A stretch of 29,224 bases of DNA from JBDROU01 sp043809745 [NCBI: bacterium] (GTDB lineage Bacteria > Elusimicrobiota > JBDRMW01). Shown here in pieces: positions 1-6,554 of this stretch. Below the pieces are notes generated by a model. That model worked only from the letters and a program-made list of their open reading frames with translations, made no database searches and had not been told where the DNA came from. Every line of letters starts with the position of its first letter. Positions within the stretch are counted from its first letter, which is position 1. Location of the stretch: assembly GCA_043809745.1 (NCBI GenBank), contig JBDROU010000026.1, positions 1 through 29,224 of the forward strand. The letters run 5' to 3'. The position numbers and the translations under genes are program-made.

Positions 1-63
1 TTTCAAACCGTCCATTACTATTGCCAGCCGTTCTTCCACCGTCCACTTTTTACGATTACTCAT
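1..63 (-). CDS. IS3-type transposase OrfA, N-terminal 21 residues (cut by window edge)
   Basis: The minus strand from 63 down to the window edge reads MSNRKKWTVEERLAIVMDGL, the usual start of the HTH_Tnp_1/Transposase_8 DNA-binding domain of IS3-family OrfA proteins, with the basic start, W-[ST]-x-E-E and the first helix. A GGAGG Shine-Dalgarno lies 8 nt upstream of the ATG. The gene continues outside the window, so completeness cannot be judged. An alternative is a related HTH-only transposase subunit. Confidence 0.7.
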   Translation of the reverse strand, partial: MSNRKKWTVEERLAIVMDGLK

Positions 64-84
64 TTCCCAAGCCTCCGTTTCTTC

Positions 85-109
85 GGCAGCAGCTTTTGGG
101 GCTGCTGCC
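85..109 (-). promoter_or_regulatory. Perfect 9-bp hairpin in the transposase leader
   Basis: GGCAGCAGC (85-93) and GCTGCTGCC (101-109) pair perfectly around a 7-nt loop, just upstream of the Shine-Dalgarno of the partial transposase. Many insertion sequences have a leader hairpin that hides the transposase ribosome site when transcription reads in from outside. That role is inferred here from position alone. No T-tract follows on either strand, so it is a poor intrinsic terminator. Confidence 0.5.
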
Positions 110-184
110 TAATTTATTTCAGAGGCCTTCATTTTACAAAATTTCTCTCTTGTCTTTAAGTCCAATTATAGCAGGGTTCGAAAG

Positions 185-478
185 GAGACCATGTCGGTAA
201 ACATTTTTATAATGATTCAACTCTTCTATTTGTTTAACTGTAGATCATTGGATAAATCCATATTGCAGATCGGATTTTTTTCAAATCCACTTGTGATTAT
301 CGGCGTTGTCATGATGATCGTGCTGCAGCTTTTGTTTACCTATGCTCCAGTATTCAATGCCGCATTCAATACCGCGCCCTTAACCCTTGGCGAGTGGGGA
401 TTAGTTATCCTATTTTCATGCCTTGCATTTATGCTGGTGGGCGTTGAAAAACTAATGAGTAAAAAATTTTATTCATAA
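185..478 (+). pseudogene. C-terminal fragment of a P-type cation-transporting ATPase
   Basis: The protein resembles the last three or four transmembrane helices of Ca2+/H+-type P-type ATPases (Cation_ATPase_C): the words SVNIFIMIQLFYLFNCRSL and FSNPLVIIGV are typical, followed by LLFTYAPVFNAAF and a final helix ending in VGVEKLMSK. The phosphorylation domain, nucleotide-binding domain and N-terminal helices are missing. Homology starts about residue ETMSVN. The frame upstream is open to 113 but unlike the family, so the ATPase was cut here, most simply by the neighbouring insertion sequence or a deletion. The ATG at 191 has AAAGGAG nearby, but a functional pump is not possible. Confidence 0.75.
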
Positions 479-636
479 GGTTTGCTGAAAACTGAACTGC
501 GTACTAATGTTACTTACTTTTTCTGGATAGGTATGAGTATGAGAACGTTCCCAACCGTAGAAATACACTCTCCACAAAAAGAATTTGCAAAACTGGCACT
601 ATATCAAATATCGGCTGCAAATGTCACCATTAGTAA

Positions 637-665
637 TTGATTACAGTATATATATTTATTATAAT
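637..665 (+). promoter_or_regulatory. Sigma-70-type promoter of the lactate dehydrogenase gene
   Basis: TTGATT at 637-642 and a perfect TATAAT at 660-665 are 17 bp apart. The expected transcription start near 672 leaves a leader of about 25 nt before the ATG at 697. This also argues against translation from the in-frame TTG at 637, which is the -35 box itself. Confidence 0.6.
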
Positions 666-696
666 TCATCATACTTTTATTAAGGCAAAAAGAAAT

Positions 697-1653
697 ATGC
701 TTGATTTAAAACCTCGTGTTGCGATCATCGGTGCTGGTAATGTAGGCATACGGTATGCGTATGCGCTGTCTATGAGCGGTTTAGCCCGCCAAATTATTAT
801 TGTTGATAAAAATAAAACACGCTGTGAAGGCGAAGTGATGGATTTATCACACGGAGCATCGTATTTTGCTCCGGTAGATATTGTAGCTGGTGATCTGAAT
901 GATATAGCAGACTCAGATCTTATTGTCATAACTGCCGGTGCTAAACAGTTGCCTGGACAAACCAGAACAGATCTGGCAAAAGAAAATACCGCTATTTTTC
1001 GGAAACTTATCCCGACTATTGTAAAACAAGCTCCCGATGCGATACTGCTTGTTGTAACCAACCCGGTTGATGTACTTTCGTATGCCACATATAAATTATC
1101 CGGTAAACCAGCACATCAAGTAATTGGTTCGGGGACGGTGCTCGATTCTTCCCGGCTGCGATATCGCATGGCACAACACTGCACTATAGATCCTCACAAC
1201 ATTCATGCATACATTTTAGGTGAGCACGGAGACAGTGAGTTTGCTGCATGGAGCAAAGCGATGATTGGCGGGGTGCTCTTAAAAGACTACTGCGGCTTCT
1301 GCCACAAAAACAGTTCATGCAAACATGATGCGATGTTACATGATATATTTACCGAGGTAAAAAATGCTGCATATAGCATTATTAAGCTTAAGGGAGAAAC
1401 ATCGTATGGGATAGGACTTGCTCTGGTTGCCATAACGCGCGCTATCTTAAAGGATGAACATGCAATCCTGCCTGTTTCTTCACTGGTGGATGGGTATTTA
1501 GGAGTGCGCGATGTCTATATGGGACTCCCCAACGTTGTGCATAAAAGAGGTATACGGGAAGGTATCTATATCGATTTATCAAAATCAGAAGAAGCAGATT
1601 TTCTAAAATCTGCTCACGTAATTAAATCTTTTATAAAAGAATGCAAGATATAA
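697..1653 (+). CDS. ldh: L-lactate dehydrogenase
   Basis: This cytoplasmic NAD-dependent enzyme (318 residues from ATG 697) interconverts pyruvate and L-lactate and would regenerate NAD+ in fermentation. The N-terminal Rossmann fold shows GAGNVG and an Asp ending the second strand (IIIVD), fitting NAD preference. The substrate loop reads AKQLPGQTRTDL: Gln at the position that separates lactate (Q) from malate (R) dehydrogenases, then the catalytic-loop Arg. TNPVDVLSY, the SGTVLDSSRLR segment with its Asp and Arg, and the GEHGDSE catalytic His are all present, at full family length. An in-frame extension to 637 overlaps the promoter and is unlike the family. A quinone reductase follows 9 nt downstream, probably cotranscribed. 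The Cys-rich insert DYCGFCHKNSSC (about residue 210) is unusual. Confidence 0.93.
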   Translation: MLDLKPRVAIIGAGNVGIRYAYALSMSGLARQIIIVDKNKTRCEGEVMDLSHGASYFAPVDIVAGDLNDIADSDLIVITAGAKQLPGQTRTDLAKENTAIFRKLIPTIVKQAPDAILLVVTNPVDVLSYATYKLSGKPAHQVIGSGTVLDSSRLRYRMAQHCTIDPHNIHAYILGEHGDSEFAAWSKAMIGGVLLKDYCGFCHKNSSCKHDAMLHDIFTEVKNAAYSIIKLKGETSYGIGLALVAITRAILKDEHAILPVSSLVDGYLGVRDVYMGLPNVVHKRGIREGIYIDLSKSEEADFLKSAHVIKSFIKECKI

Positions 1654-1662
1654 GGAGGATTC

Positions 1663-2235
1663 ATGTTGGTAATTTACGCTCACCCAAACAAAGACGGACA
1701 TGCTGGTTGTTTTCTTGAAAACATCGAGCGCAATCTCAAAGAAAAAAGCACAAGCTATCAAGTAATTGATCTCTATCAGCAAGCATTTCCCCCCGTTTTA
1801 CACCCAGACGAGCACTATTCGTCAGGCCATTATGCGATCAGTAATGAAGTGAAAGAGATTCAGGAGAAAATAAAAAAAACCGACAAATTAGTTTTTATAT
1901 ACCCAACCTGGTGGCAAAATATGCCATCAATTCTGAAAGGATTTATCGATAGGGTCTTTATCCCGCGATTTGCGTTTCTCTATGAAGGTAGAATGCCAAA
2001 AGGTCTCTTGAAAGGAAAAAAGGCAATAATTTTTACCAGCACCGGGGCACCACGGCTGTTAACAAAACTTATCGCAGCTGACAGGAGCATCAAAGTACTG
2101 AAAAAAGATGTCCTCTGGTTCTGCGGCATTAAATCCAAAGCATTTGTTGTGGATAAAGCAAACAAATTTACTGAACAACAAAAAGAAAGAATTCAAAAGT
2201 TAGTGAAGCAAGGGCTCGAATATTTCAATATCTAA
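1663..2235 (+). CDS. Flavodoxin-fold NAD(P)H:quinone oxidoreductase (Flavodoxin_2)
   Basis: The 190-residue protein belongs to the Flavodoxin_2 family (MdaB/KefF/NQO1-like), FMN- or FAD-dependent reductases that pass two electrons from NAD(P)H to quinones. Visible hallmarks are the first strand and phosphate loop LVIYAHPNKDG, the YPTWWQNMPSILKGFIDRVF segment that packs on the flavin, and KGKKAIIFTSTGAP in the fourth strand. Length is normal. A strong AGGAGG starts at the stop codon of the lactate dehydrogenase gene, so the two are likely one transcript and both would reoxidise reduced nicotinamide. Exact substrate is unknown. Confidence 0.85.
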   Translation: MLVIYAHPNKDGHAGCFLENIERNLKEKSTSYQVIDLYQQAFPPVLHPDEHYSSGHYAISNEVKEIQEKIKKTDKLVFIYPTWWQNMPSILKGFIDRVFIPRFAFLYEGRMPKGLLKGKKAIIFTSTGAPRLLTKLIAADRSIKVLKKDVLWFCGIKSKAFVVDKANKFTEQQKERIQKLVKQGLEYFNI

Positions 2236-2346
2236 CTGCAGAGTCGCAACCATATTTTTTGCAGTGGAACATCAATGCGCGCTTTGGCATAGTTTCAATA
2301 AATTGATTTTTGTTAAGCTGAATGAGCCGGAAGGAACTACCCAATA

Positions 2347-3114
2347 ATGAAAATAGCACAATATGTTTTTTTTGCAGGTGTATGTTTAACATGCATAACA
2401 ACGCTTATACGCATAACCGCTGCTCAAAACTCATACAATTTTAGCCTTGAACTGGAAGCAGGTCCCGTCTGGCAGAGCAGAAACACCATAGAGATACCAA
2501 ACGATGGTACTGGAACGAGTTTTTCATTAACAGACTCAGCCGGCTCGGGGCCATGGTCAGCAGGGCGTCTCACATTGCTTTGTAAACTCAACCGCTCTCA
2601 TTCGCTCGGCATCTTAGCTGCCCCTCTTTCCTATACAGAAACCGTTGTGTTCCCCAATAATGTCCGGTTTGCTGGAAAGAACTACAACGCACAGATTCCA
2701 GCTGAGGCAACATACAAATTCAACTCTTGGCGTGCAAGTTATCGCTACTTATTCCTCACCGATGCAAGATGGCGTTTGTGGGTTGGGTTCACCGCAAAAA
2801 TACGGGATGCGAGAATCGCACTCAAACAGGGAAGTACTTCAAGTAAAAAAACTGATTTAGGTTTTGTCCCGCTGCTCTATTTCGCAACCGATTATCATTA
2901 TGCCACCCGGTGGCACCTTCTGTTTGATGTGGATGCGTTGGGCGGCGGTCCTGGCAGGGCTATCGACTCATCACTGAAACTCAAATACGATATCACCAAC
3001 CGTTGGGGAGTTGCAACCGGCTACCGTATTGTTGAGGGTGGTGCGGATACCGAAGAAGTGTACAACTTCGCCTTATTCCAATATGCCTTTATATCAACCA
3101 TCTATCACTTCTAA
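2347..3114 (+). CDS. Predicted outer-membrane beta-barrel protein
   Basis: Residues 1-26 form a signal peptide ending at about ITAAQ. The rest alternates short amphipathic strands rich in aromatics with turns (ASYRYLFLT, WRLWVGFTAKI, RWHLLFDVDALGGG, RWGVATGYRIVEGG) and ends with Phe after AFISTIYH, the C-terminal pattern recognised by the Bam machinery. This suggests a barrel of eight to twelve strands of the OmpA/OmpW kind; no family is assignable by eye. GGAAGGA lies upstream, somewhat far from the ATG. A single gene; partner or cargo unknown. Confidence 0.7.
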   Translation: MKIAQYVFFAGVCLTCITTLIRITAAQNSYNFSLELEAGPVWQSRNTIEIPNDGTGTSFSLTDSAGSGPWSAGRLTLLCKLNRSHSLGILAAPLSYTETVVFPNNVRFAGKNYNAQIPAEATYKFNSWRASYRYLFLTDARWRLWVGFTAKIRDARIALKQGSTSSKKTDLGFVPLLYFATDYHYATRWHLLFDVDALGGGPGRAIDSSLKLKYDITNRWGVATGYRIVEGGADTEEVYNFALFQYAFISTIYHF

Positions 3115-3116
3115 TG

Positions 3117-3139
3117 GGGTCACCTATAAAGACTGACCC
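3117..3139. repeat. Short palindrome GGGTCA...TGACCC
   Basis: GGGTCA (3117-3122) and TGACCC (3134-3139) are inverted around 11 nt, three bases after the beta-barrel stop codon. It may be a weak hairpin or the relic of a REP-type palindrome. No T-tract follows, so it is not a convincing terminator. Confidence 0.35.
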
Positions 3140-3147
3140 TAAAGACT

Positions 3148-3300
3148 CTTAATCAAACTGCCAAACATCTCGAGATGGGATTTGCCGCTGCAGCGCGCAT
3201 GGTTGCTGATTTCGAAAAGGTCGGGATTTTGAAGGAACTTACTGGCCACTCAAGAAATCGACTCTTCAAGATGAAGGAATATCTTTCATTATTTAAGTAA
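3148..3300 (+). pseudogene. C-terminal remnant of a Fic-family protein
   Basis: The plus-strand frame ending at TAA 3298-3300 reads like the winged-helix tail of many Fic (filamentation induced by cAMP) AMP-transferases: AAAARMVADFEKVGILKELT, then GHSRNRLFKMKEYLSLF, matching the usual pattern 'L..LGIL.E.TG..RNR.F...EYL.L'. The Fic core with its HPFxxGNGR motif is absent, so only the last 50 residues survive. It lies between a beta-barrel gene and a convergent pRiA4b-type gene, consistent with a decayed accessory region. Confidence 0.65.
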
Positions 3301-3304
3301 TAAA

Positions 3305-3898
3305 TTAGATTATTCCAGCCTCATCAAACAAACGATCTAACCTTTCTTTTGGATCATCGAATACCACTTCATTAACATCGAATTTTTTCGGATCGTAGCC
3401 TTCATTATCGTATTCTTCTTGGAATTCATGTGTACCTGCACAGATATCTTCATATCCAGGGATACTCCCACAATCTTCAGGCGGACATGCTCGTTCTCCA
3501 TCAATACATATTGGATAGTCTTTGCCCTTTTCACGTATTAATAGCTTCTCCAGAATTATTGTGTGCTCCCAACCATCACCAAAATCATATACATATAAGG
3601 CTCTTTTATTTTTAATAGAAAAATAGTCTGAAATATAATACTCCCATCCCGACATAAATCTATCTGAATGATCATCATACTCTTCATCAGGAATTCCAAG
3701 GTTAACCTGTTTTCCGTTTAAGTTCTTCATTATGAACTCATGAAGATGTGAATCAGTCCAACCCATCGAATCTTGTATAGCCACATGTAAATCCCAGAAG
3801 CTATAATTTTCTGGGACCTGTATTCTTCTCCATACTGGCGGATTGGTGTCATCAAGTACTATTTTAAACTGATAAACTTTAATAAATTCTTCCTTCAT
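3305..3898 (-). CDS. Plasmid pRiA4b ORF-3 family protein
   Basis: The 197-residue protein matches the pRiA4b ORF-3-like family: N-terminal YQFKIVLDDTNPPVWRRIQV, then SFWDLHVAIQDSMGWTDSHL, the central YVYDFGDGWEHTI, and an acidic-Cys segment GERACPPEDCGSIPGYEDI. The family is found on plasmids, near insertion sequences and in defence-rich regions; its biochemical role is not established. AAGGAGG with 9-nt spacing fixes the start. The gene is convergent with the Fic remnant and stands alone. Confidence 0.85.
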   Translation of the reverse strand: MKEEFIKVYQFKIVLDDTNPPVWRRIQVPENYSFWDLHVAIQDSMGWTDSHLHEFIMKNLNGKQVNLGIPDEEYDDHSDRFMSGWEYYISDYFSIKNKRALYVYDFGDGWEHTIILEKLLIREKGKDYPICIDGERACPPEDCGSIPGYEDICAGTHEFQEEYDNEGYDPKKFDVNEVVFDDPKERLDRLFDEAGII

Positions 3899-3993
3899 TG
3901 TAGAATTCCTCCTTATTATATTCCATTTTCAGTTTATCTAATATATTATAAAGACGAGTAAAAGTATATAATATTTTTCAATATAATCCTATA

Positions 3994-4121
3994 ATGCTCA
4001 TAAACAAGAAACATCTCACTGAATATCATATTCGTAAGATTCCACTGGAGATTGACTGGAAGAAGCAAAAGGAAATATGGGATTCCATTCTTAAAGGCCT
4101 CTCTCATTGACTTTAGAGAGG
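3994..4121 (+). repeat. Repeat unit 1, left segment with conserved hairpin
   Basis: The 38-codon frame at 3994-4110 (ends GLSH-stop) is clearly related to 12876-12986: both encode YHxxKIxLxIxWxKQKExW followed by a short helix. The end overlaps a hairpin CCTCTCT (4098-4104) / AGAGAGG (4115-4121) with a 10-nt loop, and unit 2 has the same stem and loop length but a different loop sequence. Whether this is a tiny gene, the remnant of a longer one, or a structured non-coding part of the unit is open. The rest of the gene-free stretch to 4238 continues the similarity (TTTTACAGCAGT, then GCAAATACAGAGAG in both). Confidence 0.5.
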
Positions 4122-4238
4122 TTTACAAACCTATTGAAGAAATTCCAAGAATTTTCATTTTACAGCAGTGAAAATAGCAACAAAAATGGCAAAAGCTGTG
4201 AGCGATTTGGTATTATTGCTATACGCAAATACAGAGAG

Positions 4239-4264
4239 GGTGAGCGAACGAAGTGAGTCGAAGG
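4239..4264 (-). repeat. Inverted copy of palindrome P, left of GIY-YIG gene 1
   Basis: These 26 bases match the reverse complement of the P element of units 2 and 3 at 22 of 26 positions (TGAGCG...GAGTCGAAGG). With the right-hand P at 4608-4641 it leaves GIY-YIG gene 1 flanked by inverted copies. Units 2 and 3 have lost this left copy. Confidence 0.65.
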
Positions 4265-4275
4265 AGGGATTTTCT

Positions 4276-4539
4276 TTAACTCGATTTGAGCGCCTTTCGA
4301 TCATTGTAAATTAAGGCGTATTTCTTATTTCTTGTCCAGCCTTTTATCTGGGACTCTCTTTTTAGGGCTTCTGATCTGGTTGGGTGCTCTTCTTGGTATA
4401 GGATTTTGGTTACTCTGAAGGATCGGGTGTAGGCTCCGCCTTTGCCTTGTTTGTGTTCGGTTTGTCGTCGATGAATGTCGGTGGTTATGCCGGTGTATAA
4501 AGCCTTATTCTTGCATTTGGCTATGTAGACGTACCACAT
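4276..4539 (-). CDS. GIY-YIG nuclease domain protein, copy 1 (UPF0213/YhbQ-like)
   Basis: This 87-residue protein is a single GIY-YIG nuclease domain. It has WYVYIAKC and LYTGITTD (the two tyrosine motifs), the catalytic Arg in HRRQTEHKQGKGG, and the metal-binding Glu in ALKRESQIKGW, so all core residues are kept. AAGGAG 6 nt upstream of the ATG fixes the start. The family comprises small stand-alone nucleases of the UPF0213 group; their cellular role is poorly known. It is about 90 percent identical at DNA level, by eye, to copy 2, and lies between inverted P palindromes like a self-contained cassette. Confidence 0.9.
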   Translation of the reverse strand: MWYVYIAKCKNKALYTGITTDIHRRQTEHKQGKGGAYTRSFRVTKILYQEEHPTRSEALKRESQIKGWTRNKKYALIYNDRKALKSS

Positions 4540-4607
4540 TGGAACTCCTTAAAGACAACGACTATTATGTCAACGACTTGGAGCTTAACTCTACTTTGTA
4601 CCGGGCC

Positions 4608-4641
4608 CCTTCGACTCGCTCCCTTCGGTCGCTCGCTCAGG
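4608..4641 (+). repeat. Palindrome P of unit 1 (expanded form)
   Basis: It starts CCTTCGACTCGCT and ends CGCTCGCTCAGG like the P of units 2 and 3, but has about 8 extra bases (CCCTTCGG) in the centre. CCGGGC at 4601-4606 and GCCCGG at 4682-4687 form an outer inverted pair around P and the hairpin that follows. Confidence 0.65.
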
Positions 4642-4680
4642 GAGGCTTAATGCTCTCTCAAAGAGAGAGCATTAAGCCTC
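4642..4680. repeat. Perfect 18-bp hairpin H of unit 1
   Basis: GAGGCTTAATGCTCTCTC (4642-4659), loop AAA, and its exact complement (4663-4680) form a very stable hairpin directly after P and before TGCCCGG. Units 2 and 3 have a hairpin in the same place with an unrelated 13-bp stem. No T-tract follows on either strand, so it is not a typical terminator. Confidence 0.85.
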
Positions 4681-4893
4681 TGCCCGGAGGATGTTCACCC
4701 GGAATGGTATCTCTCCCTATAATAGCATAATCCTATCAGTTATATACCTATATTAGCAAGCTTTAGAGAGGTGTTTATAGAGAGGTTTTAGGCGAATCAA
4801 GAGGCTCGAACCGCCATTTTACAGGCTGTTTTGTCCCTTTCGTCACCAGTTTTAGGGGGATTAAATGCAATATATTTCATTTTTTCCCCTAAT
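4681..4893. other. Gene-free stretch downstream of the capA-like gene
   Basis: TGCCCGG (4681-4687), equal to the last seven bases of the tRNA-Gln gene in this orientation, is followed by AT-rich DNA. A doubled AGAGAGG word (around 4764-4785) and CATTTTACAG echo the left segments of the repeat units. GGCTCGAACCGCC near 4791 resembles a tRNA T-arm but has no partner arms. No terminator or gene is seen. Confidence 0.4.
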
Positions 4894-6552
4894 TTAGTTA
4901 TTTTCTGTATTCCAGTTAAAAAGATTGTTATTCTTGTAATTACTCTTAATTAAATGCCTATCAATAAAGCCAAAGCTATTCCATTTATATGAAACTACAT
5001 TCTTATTTTCATTTTGATCTTTTTCTAATAGAATTAGCTCGTTTTCTTTATCATTATTCACATTTTGGAAGTCAAAATCTATGAATGAATTCTGGAATTT
5101 TGAACCTAACCATTTCGGATAAATATTATGACCATCTCGATTATAGATGAAAAGTCTATTATCATACATAGAGTCATAGCGAGTATTTTTCCATACCCCG
5201 ACACAAAGCTCTTTTTTGTCATCCCCATCAACATCTGCAAGAATAATTTTCCATGGATTTAATATCCGACTATCCTTTAATTGCTTTAAAAATCCATTTT
5301 CACTAACAGGAATTATAACTATATGCTTTCCTCTAGTTTCTTCTTTATTCCCCAGAATTCCATAAATAATATGTTCCCCATTCTCCTGCGCCACACAACA
5401 TTCCTTTAATTCTTCCGGATCGTCAAAAACTATCTTATCTATTTCCTCTTGATTAAAATCAAAAAGCTGAATTCTATTTTTAAATACTTTAATTATATTG
5501 GAATCTACTCTCGTTTCGCATAAAGGGACATCAAACACATCTCTATTAGCCAAATCATTAAAAACATAATTCTTATTTTCATTCTTTATTTTTGTGTTAA
5601 ATTCTCTACATAATTTATCAAGCTTATTGACTATTTTATTCGCATCCTTTTTTCTTGCTATTTCTGGGATAAAATTATTTATTAAAATAGGCACCATAGA
5701 AGCAGGACCAATTTTATTTTTTGTGAATTTGCAGCTAAAAATCATGGTTTGTCTTTGATATAATTCATGTTGATCGAAGATAAAGTTACCAAGACTATAG
5801 ACAATATATCTCTCATTATATATTTCAACGGCTTGAAGAACATGTGGATGATGCCCCAAAATTAAATCTGCACCAGCATCAATTAACTCATGTGCTAGAG
5901 CGATTTGATTCATTGTTGGACTATGGTTAAATTCAATGCCCCAGTGAAATGAAACAATAATATAATCTACTTTGGCTTTAACTCTCTCTATTTCATTAAC
6001 TATTTCATCTTTTGTAGCCCAAGGCGGTGCTGGCCTATCTTCAAGATATGCTAATCCCTCAAGAAGCATATCAATTGATCCAATAAAAGCAAATTTTAAT
6101 CCTTTTTCCTCTACAAGAGTTGCCTGTAAACCTTCCTTTTTATTTTTACCGCCTCCGACTGTATACAATCCAAGCCTTTCTAAATGCATTTTTGTTTCTA
6201 AAAAGGCTTCTCTACCCCAGTCAATTGTGTGATTATTTGCAATAGATATTAGATTAAAGCCTGCATTTTTTAGTCCTTCTAGATACTCTGGCTCAGCATG
6301 AAAAGAAAAGGTTTTGTTAAGTGGGATACCATTGTTGGATGCCGGACACTCGAGATTACAAAACGCAAGATCATATTTTATAACTTCTTTCTTTATTTTC
6401 CTAAAAGGATAATCAACATTCCCATTTTTAATAATATGATCCTTAATACTCCTATCTAATAAAATATCTCCAACTGCACATAATTTTACTTCTGCGCTAA
6501 TATTTATTTGGGAGAAAAATATTAATATTATAATGAATAAACTTAATCGCAA
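4894..6552 (-). CDS. CapA-like metallophosphatase with C-terminal FG-GAP-like region, secreted
   Basis: A signal peptide (about 1-20) precedes a PGA_cap/CapA domain (about 22-290) of the calcineurin-like superfamily: GD at 28-29, NLE at 66-68, NNHTIDWG from 106, HWG at 203-205 and GHHPH at 233-237 form the usual metal site. CapA proteins act in poly-gamma-glutamate or other envelope polymer metabolism. The tail (about 400-552) has LADVDGDDKKEL and DFDFQNVNNDKENELILLE, calcium-loop-like FG-GAP/VCBS repeats suggesting a beta-propeller. The start is probably TTG at 6552, two bases after the DUF3160 gene's stop, so translation is likely coupled. The third gene of a three-gene secreted operon. Confidence 0.85.
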   Translation of the reverse strand: MRLSLFIIILIFFSQINISAEVKLCAVGDILLDRSIKDHIIKNGNVDYPFRKIKKEVIKYDLAFCNLECPASNNGIPLNKTFSFHAEPEYLEGLKNAGFNLISIANNHTIDWGREAFLETKMHLERLGLYTVGGGKNKKEGLQATLVEEKGLKFAFIGSIDMLLEGLAYLEDRPAPPWATKDEIVNEIERVKAKVDYIIVSFHWGIEFNHSPTMNQIALAHELIDAGADLILGHHPHVLQAVEIYNERYIVYSLGNFIFDQHELYQRQTMIFSCKFTKNKIGPASMVPILINNFIPEIARKKDANKIVNKLDKLCREFNTKIKNENKNYVFNDLANRDVFDVPLCETRVDSNIIKVFKNRIQLFDFNQEEIDKIVFDDPEELKECCVAQENGEHIIYGILGNKEETRGKHIVIIPVSENGFLKQLKDSRILNPWKIILADVDGDDKKELCVGVWKNTRYDSMYDNRLFIYNRDGHNIYPKWLGSKFQNSFIDFDFQNVNNDKENELILLEKDQNENKNVVSYKWNSFGFIDRHLIKSNYKNNNLFNWNTENN

Positions 6553-6554
6553 TT

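Noticed and set aside
4642-4680. Intrinsic terminator (also 13518-13546 and 16687-16715)
   Set aside because: The stems are strong, but neither strand has a T-tract after them; P or TGCCCGG follows instead.
4539-4730. Small protein-coding frame on the plus strand
   Set aside because: It is made by reading through P and hairpin H; its residues repeat the palindrome and there is no family resemblance.
4785-4815. Another tRNA gene
   Set aside because: GGTTCGAGCC on the minus strand resembles a T-loop, but T-stem pairing fails and no anticodon or D arm can be built.
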